Shown: piece by piece, positions 18,629 to 29,273 of the stretch
How the letters are laid out: each line of letters opens with the position of its first letter
How positions within the stretch are numbered: position 1 is the stretch's first letter
Source of the DNA: Streptococcus iniae
GTDB lineage: Bacteria; Bacillota; Bacilli; Lactobacillales; Streptococcaceae
Length of the DNA stretch: 64,000 nucleotides
Direction: 5' to 3'
Assembly (NCBI RefSeq): GCF_030732225.1
Contig: NZ_CP132230.1
Location: forward strand, 772,001 to 836,000
Made by a program: the position numbers and the translations under genes
The notes under the pieces: generated by a model
Seen by the model: only the letters and a program-made list of their open reading frames with translations
The model's database searches: none
What the model was told of the DNA's origin: nothing

Positions 18629-19312
18629 ATGAGTTTTTTTGAAGAATATAAGTCAGGCAATCTGGTATTTCCCAGTGCCTTGCTTTTTCATTTTAAAGAT
18701 ATTTTTACAAACACAGATGATTTTTTAGTCTGGCAATTTTATTATCTGCAAAACACAACCAAAATAGATGATGTTATGCCTAGCCAAATTGCCAATGCTT
18801 TGGGGAAGACAGTTGCCGAAGTTAACAAATCTATTGCAAATTTGACCAGTCAAGACTTGTTAGACATGAAAACCATTGAACTATCCGGTGAAATTGAAAC
18901 TATTTTTGATGCTAGTCCTGCTTTGGCTAAATTGGATAGTTTAAGGGCATCTAAAAAGCAAACAGAGACAGTCTCAGAAGACTCTGTTAACCAATTTCAG
19001 AAAATTGTTGGTGAATTTGAGCGGGAATTAGGACGATTCTTGAGTCCCTTTGAGTTAGAAGACTTAGAAAAAACCATCAAAGACGATAAAACGGACATTG
19101 AATTGGTTAGAGAAGCCTTGAAAGAAGCTGTTTTTAATGGTAAAGCTAACTGGAAATATATCCAAGCTATTTTAAGAAATTGGCGTAAAGAAGGTATAAA
19201 CAATCTTTACCAAATTGAAGAAAGACGCAGAGCAAGAGAAGATGATAAAGCATCAGAACATGCTTTATCAGATGATTTTTTAACAGCAATGAACCTTTGG
19301 AGTGACCAATGA
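18629..19312 (+). CDS. dnaD: DnaD-domain replication-initiation protein
   Basis: DnaD helps load the replicative helicase during initiation and restart in Firmicutes. The 227-residue product has an N-terminal winged-helix-like part and a C-terminal DnaD domain ending with the characteristic YIQAILRNWRKEGI (YxxxIxxW motif). The start follows GAGGG. It overlaps nth by four bases (ATGA); the dnaD-nth pair is conserved in Bacillus and streptococci. Confidence 0.93.
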   Translation: MSFFEEYKSGNLVFPSALLFHFKDIFTNTDDFLVWQFYYLQNTTKIDDVMPSQIANALGKTVAEVNKSIANLTSQDLLDMKTIELSGEIETIFDASPALAKLDSLRASKKQTETVSEDSVNQFQKIVGEFERELGRFLSPFELEDLEKTIKDDKTDIELVREALKEAVFNGKANWKYIQAILRNWRKEGINNLYQIEERRRAREDDKASEHALSDDFLTAMNLWSDQ

Positions 19313-19965
19313 GAATTGGAAAAGAGCGGCTTAAGAAAGTGCTTACCATCATTGGTGAGATGTTTCCAGAAGCAAAAGGAGAATTGGTTTGGCAAACACC
19401 TTTTCAATTATTAATTGCGGTCATTTTATCTGCTCAAACAACAGATAAGGCTGTTAATAAGGTAACCCCATTACTGTGGGCAAAATACCCAGAGATTGAA
19501 GATTTAGCAGCGGCCAATTTAAGCGATGTTGAAAATTGTTTACGGACGATTGGTTTATATAAAAATAAGGCTAAGAACATTATTAAAACGGCTAATTTGA
19601 TTTTGCAACAATTTCATGGAGAACTTCCTAAAACCCATAAAGAACTTGAAAGTTTACCTGGAGTTGGCCGCAAGACAGCAAATGTTGTCTTAGGTGAAGT
19701 TTATGGTATCCCAGGAATTGCTGTAGACACCCATGTGGCTCGCGTTTCAAAACGCTTGGCTATTTCTGCCCAAGATGCTGATGTTTCTGAAATTGAAGCA
19801 GATTTAATGAAAAAGATTCCTAAAAAAGATTGGGTTATCACACATCATCGTCTGATTTTCTTTGGACGTTACCATTGTTTGGCTAAAAATCCTAAATGTG
19901 ACATTTGCCCCTTGCAATCTTATTGTCTTTATTACAAAGAAACTAGTTTACCTAAGAAAGCTTAA
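19309..19965 (+). CDS. nth: Endonuclease III
   Basis: This bifunctional DNA glycosylase/AP lyase removes oxidised pyrimidines. The 218-residue protein has the helix-hairpin-helix ESLPGVGRKTANVVLGE with the catalytic Lys, the conserved Asp in IAVDTHVARVSKRL, and a 4Fe-4S cluster loop C-x6-C-x2-C-x5-C (CLAKNPKCDICPLQSYC). It is coupled to dnaD, and its stop codon lies in the terminator stem region. Confidence 0.96.
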   Translation: MRIGKERLKKVLTIIGEMFPEAKGELVWQTPFQLLIAVILSAQTTDKAVNKVTPLLWAKYPEIEDLAAANLSDVENCLRTIGLYKNKAKNIIKTANLILQQFHGELPKTHKELESLPGVGRKTANVVLGEVYGIPGIAVDTHVARVSKRLAISAQDADVSEIEADLMKKIPKKDWVITHHRLIFFGRYHCLAKNPKCDICPLQSYCLYYKETSLPKKA

Positions 19966-19984
19966 TCAGGCTTTCTTTTTTTAT
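19954..19984 (+). terminator. Terminator at the end of nth
   Basis: The stem AAGAAAGC (19954-19961) with GCTTTCTT (19970-19977) is followed by a T-run. It overlaps the last codons of nth. Confidence 0.75.
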
Positions 19985-19995
19985 GAGGCTAAATT

Positions 19996-20004
19996 TGGTA
20001 TAAT
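19996..20004 (+). promoter_or_regulatory. Extended -10 promoter of trmK
   Basis: TGGTATAAT lies directly after the nth terminator and 44 bp before trmK. Confidence 0.6.
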
Positions 20005-20048
20005 TGATATAAGTATTTTTATAAGTTTAGATATAGAAAGAATGATTA

Positions 20049-20738
20049 ATGGAAATAAATCTATCGCAACGCTTACGAAATGTTGCACATTTTGTGCCAA
20101 ATGGCAGTAAGTTACTTGATGTCGGCAGTGACCATGCTTATTTGCCAATCTTCCTTTTAGAAAATGGCAAGATTTCCTCAGCTATTGCTGGAGAGGTTGT
20201 TAAAGGACCATTTGAATCGGCATTAAAAAATGTGTCAGAATATGGTTTAGCACAAAAAATTGAAGTTAGGTTAGCTAATGGTTTAGCAGCCTTTGAGCCA
20301 AGTGATCAGATTAAGGTCATTACTATCTGCGGCATGGGCGGAAGACTTATCGCTGATATTTTAGAGGCAGGTAAAGAGAAATTAACCACTGTTGAACGCC
20401 TTATTCTACAGCCTAATAACAGAGAAGATGATTTGCGTAGTTGGCTTCAAACGAATCACTTTCAAATTGTTGCAGAGAGCATCCTGGCTGAAAATGATAA
20501 GTATTATGAAATCATTGTTGCAGAACATGGTCAACAAGTTATGGCTGCTAAGGAATTACGTTTTGGTCCTATCCTAGGTCTTGAAAAAACACAGATTTTC
20601 AAAGAGAAATGGTCAAGAGAGTTTGATAAGTTAGAGTATGCTTTATCTTGTATCCCAGAGGATAACCTGCTAGACCGCTCAGCTATTAAGCAAAAAATGC
20701 AAACCATTAAGGAGGCTATTTCAGATGAAGGCAAGTGA
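20049..20738 (+). CDS. trmK: tRNA (adenine(22)-N1)-methyltransferase
   Basis: TrmK methylates N1 of A22 in tRNA, an enzyme common in Gram-positive bacteria. The 229-residue protein has the SAM motif [16 protein letters not shown] near the N-terminus, ICGMGG after it, and the LQPNNR motif. It overlaps the Nif3-like gene by 14 bp; the trmK-nif3 pairing is conserved in Firmicutes. Confidence 0.93.
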   Translation: MEINLSQRLRNVAHFVPNGSKLLDVGSDHAYLPIFLLENGKISSAIAGEVVKGPFESALKNVSEYGLAQKIEVRLANGLAAFEPSDQIKVITICGMGGRLIADILEAGKEKLTTVERLILQPNNREDDLRSWLQTNHFQIVAESILAENDKYYEIIVAEHGQQVMAAKELRFGPILGLEKTQIFKEKWSREFDKLEYALSCIPEDNLLDRSAIKQKMQTIKEAISDEGK

Positions 20739-21513
20739 ACTAATCGAGGTATATGAAGCCTATTGTCCCCCTCAGTTATCTCTTTCTGGCGATGTGGTTG
20801 GTTTACAAATCGGAAGCTTAGATAAGGTTGTCAAAAAAGTAATGGTAACTTTAGATGTTCGTGAAGCAACTGTTCGTGAGGCTATTAGCAACAAGGTTGA
20901 TTTGATCATTACAAAACATGCTCCAATCTTCAAAGGTCTTAAGGATTTGGTCTCATCTCCTCAAAGGGATATCTTACTTGATTTGGTGAAGCACGATATT
21001 GCTGTTTATGTTAGTCATACTAATATTGATATTGTTCCAGATGGTTTGAATGATTGGTTTTGTCAGCTGTTAAACATTAAAAATACCGAGTATCTCTGTG
21101 AAACTCAAGAAGGTTTTGGTATTGGTCGTATTGGCGATGTGGACGAGATGACCTTGGAAGCATTAGCTTTAAAAGTGAAAACTATATTTGCTTTAGATGC
21201 TGTTAGAATAATTCGCTATAATCAGGCAAATCCAACCATTAGTCGTGTTGCAATTTGTGGTGGCAGTGGAGATGATTTTTACACTAGTGCTCTTGAAAAA
21301 GGTGCCCAAGTTTATATTACCGGTGATCTTTATTATCATACAGCACAAGAAATGTTAACAGAAGGGCTTTATGCCATAGATCCAGGACACCATATTGAGG
21401 TTCTATTTATTGAAAAAATCGCATCGAAATTAAGAGAATGGAAAAGTGACAGGGGTTGGGACCTTCAAGTTCTTGAAAGTTCAGAATCAACAAACCCTTT
21501 TAGCCACTTATAA
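20725..21513 (+). CDS. Nif3-like dinuclear metal centre protein
   Basis: This 262-residue member of the Nif3/YqfO family forms toroidal hexamers with two metal ions per subunit. Metal ligands are visible in [20 protein letters not shown] and the C-terminal [10 protein letters not shown]. Some homologues act as GTP cyclohydrolase I type 2-like enzymes, but the biological role is unsettled. Coupling to trmK suggests a link to tRNA or nucleotide metabolism, which is inference only. Confidence 0.88.
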   Translation: MKASELIEVYEAYCPPQLSLSGDVVGLQIGSLDKVVKKVMVTLDVREATVREAISNKVDLIITKHAPIFKGLKDLVSSPQRDILLDLVKHDIAVYVSHTNIDIVPDGLNDWFCQLLNIKNTEYLCETQEGFGIGRIGDVDEMTLEALALKVKTIFALDAVRIIRYNQANPTISRVAICGGSGDDFYTSALEKGAQVYITGDLYYHTAQEMLTEGLYAIDPGHHIEVLFIEKIASKLREWKSDRGWDLQVLESSESTNPFSHL

Positions 21514-21519
21514 GAGGAA

Positions 21520-22347
21520 ATGGGAATGAATTGGATTGCCAAGCAAGATCCAGTCTTTATGGCATTTTTAGCTGGTTTGTTTACATGGGGATGCACAATT
21601 TTTGGTGCTGCTATTGTTTTTTTCTTTAAAAAGATAAGCCGTAAACTGCTTGATTTAATGATGGGCTTTGCTGCTGGCGTAATGATTGCAGCTTCTTTTT
21701 GGTCTCTATTAGCTCCTTCAATTGAATTTGCCAAACCTACATACGGTAACTGGTCATGGATACCTGCAGCAGTTGGCTTTATGGTTGGAGGTTTATTTTT
21801 ACGTAGTGTTGATGCTCTTGTGCCCCATTTGCATTTAGACAAGGAAGTATCAGAGGTAGAGGGCATTCAGCCAGCTAAAAAATTATCAAAAACAGCCCTT
21901 TTATTCTTAGCCATAACCATTCATAATATTCCGGAAGGATTGGCTGTCGGGGTCACTTTTGGTGCTTTAGCACATGGTCAAATGTCTCAAGCGGCACTAC
22001 TAGGTGCACTAGGTTTAGCTATTGGCATTGGCTTGCAAAATATCCCAGAAGGAGCAACCCTTTCTATTCCAATTCGAGCAGATGGCAAAACGCGCTTAAA
22101 GGCTTTCTATTGGGGGGCAATGTCTGCAATTGTTGAGCCAATCGGAGCAGTACTTGGTGCGGCCTTAGTTATGACTATGTTACCGATTTTACCCTATGCC
22201 CTTTCTTTTGCCGCAGGGGCAATGATTTTTGTTGTTGTAGAAGAACTCATTCCAGAATCACAAACAAATGGTAATACTGACCTTGCAACTATGGGCTTGA
22301 TGATGGGCTTTGTTATTATGATGATTATGGATGTCGCTTTAGGATAG
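21520..22347 (+). CDS. ZIP family metal ion transporter
   Basis: This 275-residue integral membrane protein has eight or so hydrophobic segments and the ZIP metal-site signatures HNIPEGLAVG (about residue 132 on) and QNIPEGATLS. The family imports zinc or other divalent metals. Its start is 7 bp after the Nif3-like gene, and an oxidoreductase gene follows 8 bp later, so all three are probably one transcript. No Zur or MntR-type operator was noticed. Confidence 0.92.
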   Translation: MGMNWIAKQDPVFMAFLAGLFTWGCTIFGAAIVFFFKKISRKLLDLMMGFAAGVMIAASFWSLLAPSIEFAKPTYGNWSWIPAAVGFMVGGLFLRSVDALVPHLHLDKEVSEVEGIQPAKKLSKTALLFLAITIHNIPEGLAVGVTFGALAHGQMSQAALLGALGLAIGIGLQNIPEGATLSIPIRADGKTRLKAFYWGAMSAIVEPIGAVLGAALVMTMLPILPYALSFAAGAMIFVVVEELIPESQTNGNTDLATMGLMMGFVIMMIMDVALG

Positions 22348-22354
22348 GATAAAA

Positions 22355-23455
22355 ATGAAAATTGCAATTATTGGTGGTGGTATTGTTGGATCGACAGCGG
22401 CCTACTACCTCAGAAAATATGGTCAGGAAAAGGTAACAATTTTCGACTATGGAAAAGGACAAGCAACAAAAGCTGCGGCTGGTATTATATGTCCTTGGTT
22501 TTCCAAACGGCGCAATAAAGCCTGGTACCAATTGGCAAGGCTAGGAGCTGACTTTTACCAAGAATTGGTTTCAGATGTGATAGCAGATGGCTATATCACA
22601 GATTTTTATAAGCAGACAGGTGTTTATTTGGTCAAAAAAAAAGAAGCAGCATTAGAGGAACTTTACGAGATCGCAAAAAAACGCCATGTGGACTCCCCTC
22701 TAATAGGAGACTTGGACTTTTTGACCATTGACCAGGTAAAGCAGACCTTCCCTGACTTAGAAGGCTTTCAGAAAGTTTTATATGCCTCAGGAGCTGCGCG
22801 TGTCGATGGAGCACAATTAGTAAAAACCTTATTAGAAGCCGCTAAATTCCCACTAATCTCAGAAAAAGTGAGTCTAGTCATATCTGAAAATGGTTATGAA
22901 ATTGCTGGGCAAACCTTTGACAAGGTAATCTTAGCAAGTGGCGCTTGGTTGGGAGAAATTCTTGAACCACTTGCTTATCATGTTGATGTCAGACCTCAAA
23001 AAGGCCAACTATGTGATTACTATTTTGACGACCTTGTCACAGATGACTACCCTTTGCTGATGCCAGAAGGGGAAATTGATATTATTCCATTTGCAAATGG
23101 AAAACTATCTGTTGGTGCTAGTCATGAAAATGACAAGGGCTATGATTTAACAGAAAGTAGTAGAGTTTTAGACAGTTTAGAAGGTCAAGCAAGGCATTAT
23201 TTTCCTAAAATGAATCAGGCTAAATCAAAATCATATCGTGTGGGGACACGAGCATATACAAGCGACTTTCTTCCTTTCTTTGGTTTTGTTCCTGGAATGT
23301 CAGGAGTATATGCAGCTAGTGGTTTAGGTTCGTCAGGATTGACCATAGGTCCACTAATTGGAAAAGAGTTGGTCAACTTACTATTGGAAAAAGAGACTTC
23401 TCTAAAGCTTTCTGATTATAGTCTTGAAAACTATGTTTATCAAGCTAAAAAGTGA
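22355..23455 (+). CDS. FAD-dependent oxidoreductase (DadA/glycine-oxidase family)
   Basis: The 366-residue protein starts with the dinucleotide-binding motif IIGGGIVGSTAAYYLRKYG and ends with the D-amino-acid-oxidase-type fold segment (YTSDFLPFFGFVPGMSGVYAASGLGSSGLT). Family members oxidise amines or D-amino acids with FAD. The substrate cannot be told from sequence. It is the last gene of the trmK-led operon. Confidence 0.88.
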   Translation: MKIAIIGGGIVGSTAAYYLRKYGQEKVTIFDYGKGQATKAAAGIICPWFSKRRNKAWYQLARLGADFYQELVSDVIADGYITDFYKQTGVYLVKKKEAALEELYEIAKKRHVDSPLIGDLDFLTIDQVKQTFPDLEGFQKVLYASGAARVDGAQLVKTLLEAAKFPLISEKVSLVISENGYEIAGQTFDKVILASGAWLGEILEPLAYHVDVRPQKGQLCDYYFDDLVTDDYPLLMPEGEIDIIPFANGKLSVGASHENDKGYDLTESSRVLDSLEGQARHYFPKMNQAKSKSYRVGTRAYTSDFLPFFGFVPGMSGVYAASGLGSSGLTIGPLIGKELVNLLLEKETSLKLSDYSLENYVYQAKK

Positions 23456-23471
23456 CAAGGCTTACAAAAAG

Positions 23472-23480
23472 TGTTAAAAT
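23472..23480 (+). promoter_or_regulatory. Extended -10 promoter of the rml genes
   Basis: TGTTAAAAT is an extended -10 about 30 bp upstream of rmlA. No strong -35 is seen. Confidence 0.5.
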
Positions 23481-23510
23481 AATAAAGATTTTAATAATAG
23501 GAGATTAACG

Positions 23511-24380
23511 ATGAAAGGTATTATTCTTGCAGGAGGATCTGGGACACGTTTGTACCCATTAACCCGCGCAGCATCAAAACAATTGATGCCAATTTACGAT
23601 AAACCAATGATTTACTATCCACTATCAACTTTAATGTTGGCTGGAATCAAGGAGATTTTAATCATTTCAACCCCTCAAGATCTTCCACGTTTTGAAGATT
23701 TATTAGGTGATGGTTCAGAGTTTGGGATTTCCTTATCCTATGCAGAACAACCAAGTCCTGATGGATTGGCTCAAGCTTTTATCATTGGCGAAGATTTCAT
23801 TGGTGATGATAATGTTGCCTTGATTTTGGGAGATAATATCTACCATGGCAATGGTTTGACTAAAATGTTACAAAATGCTGCTTCTAAAGAAAAAGGAGCA
23901 ACTGTCTTTGGTTATCAGGTCAAAGATCCAGAACGTTTTGGTGTGGTTGAGTTTGATGAGAACATGAATGCTGTTTCTATCGAAGAAAAGCCTGAAGTGC
24001 CAAAATCAAACTTTGCTGTGACTGGTCTTTATTTCTATGATAATGATGTTGTAGAGATTGCTAAAAACATCAAACCATCAGAGCGCGGTGAACTTGAAAT
24101 TACAGATGTCAACAAAGCTTACCTTGAACGTGGTGACTTGTCAGTTGAATTGATGGGACGAGGTTTTGCCTGGTTAGATACCGGAACACACGAAAGCTTA
24201 CTTGAAGCAGCGCAGTACATTGAAACAGTGCAACGCTTGCAAAATGCACAAGTGGCTAATCTTGAAGAAATTGCCTATCGCATGGGTTACATCACAAAAG
24301 AAGATGTTTACAAGTCCGCCCAACCCCTTAAGAAAAACGAGTATGGCCAATACCTACTTAGATTGATTGGAGAAGCTTAA
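23511..24380 (+). CDS. rmlA: Glucose-1-phosphate thymidylyltransferase
   Basis: RmlA makes dTDP-glucose from glucose-1-phosphate and dTTP, the first step of dTDP-L-rhamnose synthesis. The 289-residue protein begins with the nucleotidyltransferase signature [20 protein letters not shown] and carries GDNIYHG and [10 protein letters not shown]. In streptococci the product feeds the rhamnose backbone of the group carbohydrate. It overlaps rmlC by one base (TAATG). Confidence 0.97.
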   Translation: MKGIILAGGSGTRLYPLTRAASKQLMPIYDKPMIYYPLSTLMLAGIKEILIISTPQDLPRFEDLLGDGSEFGISLSYAEQPSPDGLAQAFIIGEDFIGDDNVALILGDNIYHGNGLTKMLQNAASKEKGATVFGYQVKDPERFGVVEFDENMNAVSIEEKPEVPKSNFAVTGLYFYDNDVVEIAKNIKPSERGELEITDVNKAYLERGDLSVELMGRGFAWLDTGTHESLLEAAQYIETVQRLQNAQVANLEEIAYRMGYITKEDVYKSAQPLKKNEYGQYLLRLIGEA

Positions 24381-24973
24381 TGTCTCAAGAGTTTTTTGAT
24401 AAAGAATTAGCTGCCCGTCCTATTGAAGCTATTCCAGGACTTATTGAATTTGATATTCCAGTTCGCGGTGACAACCGTGGTTGGTTTAAAGAAAATTTTC
24501 AAAAAGAAAAAATGCTTCCCCTAGGATTTCCAGAATCTTTCTTTAAAGAGGGGAAATTACAAAACAATGTCAGTTTTTCACGAAAAAATGTTTTACGTGG
24601 CTTACATGCAGAACCTTGGGATAAATACATTTCAGTAGCAGACGAAGGTAAAGTTCTTGGAACTTGGGTAGATTTACGTGAAGGGGATTCTTTTGGTCAA
24701 ACTTACCAAACGGTTATTGATGCTTCAAAAGGTATCTTTGTTCCGCGTGGTGTTGCTAATGGTTTCCAAGTTTTATCAGACAAAGTCTCTTATAGCTACT
24801 TAGTTAATGATTACTGGGCATTGGAATTAAAACCTAAATATGCTTTTGTAAACTATGCTGATCCAAGCTTAGGTATTAAGTGGGAAAATATTGAAGAAGC
24901 AGAAGTGTCAGAAGCTGATAAAAATCATCCAATGTTAAAAGATGTTAAAGCTCTTAAAGCAGAAGATTTATAA
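24380..24973 (+). CDS. rmlC: dTDP-4-dehydrorhamnose 3,5-epimerase family protein
   Basis: RmlC epimerises dTDP-4-keto-6-deoxyglucose at C3 and C5. The 197-residue protein contains the cupin-like regions RGLHAEPWDKYISV (catalytic His region) and IFVPRGVANGF. It is coupled to rmlA by a one-base overlap and lies 24 bp upstream of rmlB. rmlD, the last enzyme, is not in the window. Confidence 0.95.
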   Translation: MSQEFFDKELAARPIEAIPGLIEFDIPVRGDNRGWFKENFQKEKMLPLGFPESFFKEGKLQNNVSFSRKNVLRGLHAEPWDKYISVADEGKVLGTWVDLREGDSFGQTYQTVIDASKGIFVPRGVANGFQVLSDKVSYSYLVNDYWALELKPKYAFVNYADPSLGIKWENIEEAEVSEADKNHPMLKDVKALKAEDL

Positions 24974-24988
24974 AAGAAATTACATTAA

Positions 24989-26044
<1,056 letters not shown>

Positions 26045-26063
26045 AAAGAGCAGATAGCTTACC

Positions 26064-26110
26064 AACTTGAAGAAAACGTCCATTTTGGGAAATTTTCTTC
26101 AAGTTTTTTC
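26064..26110 (+). terminator. Terminator of the rml operon
   Basis: The perfect stem AACTTGAAGAAAA (26064-26076) with TTTTCTTCAAGTT (26092-26104) is followed by TTTT. Confidence 0.9.
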
Positions 26111-26125
26111 TTACTTTTGAACAAG

Positions 26126-26172
26126 AAAAAACTCTTGGGAACACTGTTATATCAGTATTTCTAAGAGTTTTC
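26126..26172. terminator. Second hairpin, possible terminator
   Basis: Arms AAAACTCTT (26128-26136) and AAGAGTTTT (26163-26171) enclose a partly paired interior. It could act as a back-up terminator for the rml operon or, in reverse, for the small convergent gene. The rest of the stretch up to 26252 shows nothing recognisable. Confidence 0.5.
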
Positions 26173-26252
26173 TTTATGTAGTAGTAGTTTTCTAAATTCA
26201 TCAATTTTTCGTTACGGATAGGTTTTGTCTAGATGCTGAAAAGAGTTGGTGG

Positions 26253-26444
26253 CTACTTTCCAAATAGGCCCTTGACTTTGTCTAAAACACCATTAAAACC
26301 TTCACTACCCTCTAACAATTGTTTAGCTTCTTCAAAGTAGTTTCCTAAATCGTCTTTATGATCATCAATAAAATCTTTGGCAGTTGAAAAATCTTTCTTA
26401 GCAATCATTTCTTTAATTTCTTCAAATAGTTCTTGTGGCTTCAT
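26253..26444 (-). CDS. Small acidic helical protein, 63 aa
   Basis: The 63-residue product MKPQELFEEIKEMIAKKDFS... is acidic, helix-rich and lacks membrane segments; it ends GVLDKVKGLFGK. The start at 26444 is taken because AGAGGTAGAG precedes it; an upstream in-frame ATG at 26474 lacks this. It is a single gene, convergent to rmlB. The function is unknown; such small proteins in streptococci are often stress-related, but nothing here proves that. Confidence 0.7.
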   Translation of the reverse strand: MKPQELFEEIKEMIAKKDFSTAKDFIDDHKDDLGNYFEEAKQLLEGSEGFNGVLDKVKGLFGK

Positions 26445-26505
26445 CTCTCTACCTCTTTTCTTTATTGTCTTCATTTAACCATAATATCAGTCTTTAGGCA
26501 AGTTA

Positions 26506-27504
26506 TTAGTCGAAAAGAACACAAGTTGGTTCAGGAACCTCAAGTGTATTGCTTAGTAAGTTTAGTTTTCCAGAATCTTGATCACGTTTAAATAGACTAA
26601 TAGTGTTAGATTCTTGATGAGCAACGATTAGGTAATTTTGGCTAGGGCTAATATTAAAATCTCTTGGAGTTTGTCCAGCGCTTGCAACATAATCAAGAAC
26701 TTCTAATTGCCCATCTCGCCTGATTTTAAATAGGGTAATGGAATCATGTCCACGGTTACTACAATAAAGAAAGCGACCATCAGCAGAAATTCGAATGGCT
26801 GCGCAAGCGTTAAAATCGGCATAACTATCTGGTAGGGTTGAAACGGTTTGAAGTAATTCAAAGTAACCGTAGCCATTGTAAATTAACACCTCAACAGTAG
26901 AATTAAGTTCACACAGTAAATAGGCAATCTTTTCATTAGGGTGAAACACCAATTGGCGACAACCAGCACCTGCTTGAGCTTGGTAATGGGTAATTTTTTC
27001 TAAGTGACTGTTGTTATCCACCAATTTAAAAGTTGTTACTGCATCAGCGCCTAAATCACAAGTGACAAGGTATTTATCAGGACTTAAGCCAACAAAATGA
27101 GCACGAGATTGTCCTTGATTAGGATGTGACAATTGGAAGCAATCAGTAAGTGATAATTTTCCAAGCTGATTAAAGTGATATAAAGTGATTTCACCTTTGT
27201 GATAGTTAGCTCCAAAGGCTAATTGTCTTTGACAATCAACAGCAATATGACAAGGAGCGGGGCCTTCAATAAGGGCGCTACTAATCAAGTCATTTCTTGT
27301 ATTAAACGATGCTAATCCTGCCTTATCTCCATCTTGTATGAGTGAAAACAGGAAATCATCAGTTTTTGACAAATAGGTTGGGTTTTGAAGTGTAATTATT
27401 TTTTTAAAATCAGTGAATTGGCCATTGGTTTCATCAAGGTAAACTTGGTAGATCCCTTTTGACTTTTCTTTTGTATAGGTTCCAAAGTATATTTTTGTCT
27501 GCAT
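26506..27504 (-). CDS. pgl: Lactonase family protein (6-phosphogluconolactonase-type beta-propeller)
   Basis: This 332-residue protein belongs to the seven-bladed beta-propeller YbhE/Pgl family that hydrolyses 6-phosphogluconolactone. Blade-like repeats are visible (IYFGTYTKEKSKGIYQ, HIAVDCQRQLAFGANYHKG, IRISADGRFLYCSNRGHDSI). The start follows GGAGG. Streptococci often lack a complete oxidative pentose-phosphate route, so the physiological substrate is open. Confidence 0.85.
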   Translation of the reverse strand: MQTKIYFGTYTKEKSKGIYQVYLDETNGQFTDFKKIITLQNPTYLSKTDDFLFSLIQDGDKAGLASFNTRNDLISSALIEGPAPCHIAVDCQRQLAFGANYHKGEITLYHFNQLGKLSLTDCFQLSHPNQGQSRAHFVGLSPDKYLVTCDLGADAVTTFKLVDNNSHLEKITHYQAQAGAGCRQLVFHPNEKIAYLLCELNSTVEVLIYNGYGYFELLQTVSTLPDSYADFNACAAIRISADGRFLYCSNRGHDSITLFKIRRDGQLEVLDYVASAGQTPRDFNISPSQNYLIVAHQESNTISLFKRDQDSGKLNLLSNTLEVPEPTCVLFD

Positions 27505-27549
27505 CTGATACCTCCAAGTAATAAAAATTATAGCATATTCTGCTAAGAT

Positions 27550-27558
27550 TGGTATAAT
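27550..27558 (+). promoter_or_regulatory. Extended -10 promoter of the NUDIX gene
   Basis: TGGTATAAT lies 31 bp upstream of the start, divergent from the lactonase gene. Confidence 0.6.
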
Positions 27559-27589
27559 AGAAAAAGAAGACTAGAAGGGAAATGAAAAA

Positions 27590-28069
27590 ATGCCACAGTT
27601 AGCTACAATTTGTTATATAGATAATGGTGAAGCGCTTTTATTACTTCATCGCAATAAGAAAGAAAATGATGTTCATGAAGGCAAGTGGATTTCTGTTGGT
27701 GGCAAACTTGATCCGGGAGAGACGCCAGAAGAATGTGCTATTCGTGAGATCTATGAAGAGACACACTTAACAGTCAAAGAAATGGCTTTTAAAGGAATCA
27801 TTACTTTTCCAGAGTTTACCCCAAATTTGGATTGGTATACTTATGTTTTTAAAGTGACAGCATTTGAAGGGGAATTAATAGCGGATCAAGACTGTCGAGA
27901 AGGGACGCTAGAATGGGTGCCCTATAATCAGATATTAAACAAACCAACGTGGGAAGGGGATTACGAAATCTTTAAGTGGATTATTGAAGACAGTCCTTTT
28001 TTCTCTGCAAAATTTATTTACGGAGAAGACCATCACCTTATCGATAAAAGTGTTACTTTTTACGAATAG
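27590..28069 (+). CDS. mutX: NUDIX hydrolase, MutT/8-oxo-dGTP diphosphatase type
   Basis: This 159-residue protein has a complete Nudix box (GGKLDPGETPEECAIREIYEET, matching G-x5-E-x7-REUxEE). Sequence and length resemble pneumococcal MutX, which removes 8-oxo-dGTP. Substrate is inferred from that likeness. It is followed 25 bp later by the AI-2E family gene. Confidence 0.85.
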   Translation: MPQLATICYIDNGEALLLLHRNKKENDVHEGKWISVGGKLDPGETPEECAIREIYEETHLTVKEMAFKGIITFPEFTPNLDWYTYVFKVTAFEGELIADQDCREGTLEWVPYNQILNKPTWEGDYEIFKWIIEDSPFFSAKFIYGEDHHLIDKSVTFYE

Positions 28070-28094
28070 TATAGATAGAGAGGTTAGATAGTTT

Positions 28095-29273
28095 ATGTTA
28101 CAAAAACAAAAAGATTCGTTTTCAGAGAGTTGGTTTTACAAGTGGATTTTAAATAATCAAGCAGTCATTGGTCTTATGATTACTTTTTTGATTTTTTTGA
28201 CCCTTTACTTATTTACTAAAATATCTTCTCTTTTCACCCCCCTACTCTCTTTTTTGACGGTTTTGATGTTGCCACTAGTTATTTCAACCTTGCTGTATTA
28301 TTTAACAAAACCATCAGTTGATCGTATAGAAAAGTTTGGTTTAAGCCGTACCAATTCAATTTTTGTTGTCTTTACAGTGATTGTCTTACTCTTAGTTTGG
28401 GCTTTTTCAGGTTTTATTCCTACAATTAGTGAACAAATCAGTAGTTTTGTAAAAGATTTGCCAAAATATGTTGAAATTGTTAATAAAGAGGGCAATAAAC
28501 TCTTAGAAAATGAATGGCTCAATAATTACCGATCTGAATTACAAGATATTCTAGGTATTATTAGCGACAAGGCGCTTGATTATGCGCAAAGTTTTTCTAA
28601 AAATGCTATTGATTGGGCAGGAACATTTGCAGGGGCAGTAGCAAGAATTACCGTATCGATTATTATTTCTCCATTTATTCTCTTTTATTTTTTAAGAGAT
28701 AGTGGCAAAATGAAAGATGGTTTAGTGGAAGTTTTACCAACAAAAATAAGAGTTCCCATGTCACGTATGTTAGGTGATATTAACAATCAACTCTCAGGTT
28801 ATGTTCAAGGTCAGGTGACGGTTGCTATTATTGTCGGAATTATGTTTTCTGTTATGTTTAGTTTAGTCGGCCTAAAATATTCAGTTACCTTTGGGATTGT
28901 TGCTGGTATTCTTAATATGGTTCCGTATTTGGGAAGTTTTCTAGCTATGATTCCTGTTGTCATTATGGGACTGGTTCAAGGGCCCTTGATGTTAGTTAAA
29001 GTCCTTATTATTTTCACTATTGAACAAACCATTGAGGGACGTTTTGTGACACCCTTAGTTTTAGGGAATAAACTAAGTATTCATCCCATTACCATCATGT
29101 TTTTACTCTTGACAGCTGGTGCAATGTTTGGGGTTTGGGGAGTCTTTTTAGTTATTCCTATCTATGCTTCTGTCAAAGTTGTTGTTAAAGAGCTATTTGA
29201 CTGGTATAGAGGTGTAAGTAACCTATATGTTGATAAGAAAATTATCATTGAGGAGAAAAATGATGTTGAATAG
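28095..29273 (+). CDS. AI-2E family transporter
   Basis: The 392-residue membrane protein has about eight hydrophobic segments and the family's long central soluble region (residues about 100-180). It also has conserved GQVTVAIIVGIM and PYLGSFLAMIPVVIMGL segments. The family name comes from TqsA; many members export other solutes or Na+/H+. Its end overlaps the start of the TPR gene. Confidence 0.88.
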   Translation: MLQKQKDSFSESWFYKWILNNQAVIGLMITFLIFLTLYLFTKISSLFTPLLSFLTVLMLPLVISTLLYYLTKPSVDRIEKFGLSRTNSIFVVFTVIVLLLVWAFSGFIPTISEQISSFVKDLPKYVEIVNKEGNKLLENEWLNNYRSELQDILGIISDKALDYAQSFSKNAIDWAGTFAGAVARITVSIIISPFILFYFLRDSGKMKDGLVEVLPTKIRVPMSRMLGDINNQLSGYVQGQVTVAIIVGIMFSVMFSLVGLKYSVTFGIVAGILNMVPYLGSFLAMIPVVIMGLVQGPLMLVKVLIIFTIEQTIEGRFVTPLVLGNKLSIHPITIMFLLLTAGAMFGVWGVFLVIPIYASVKVVVKELFDWYRGVSNLYVDKKIIIEEKNDVE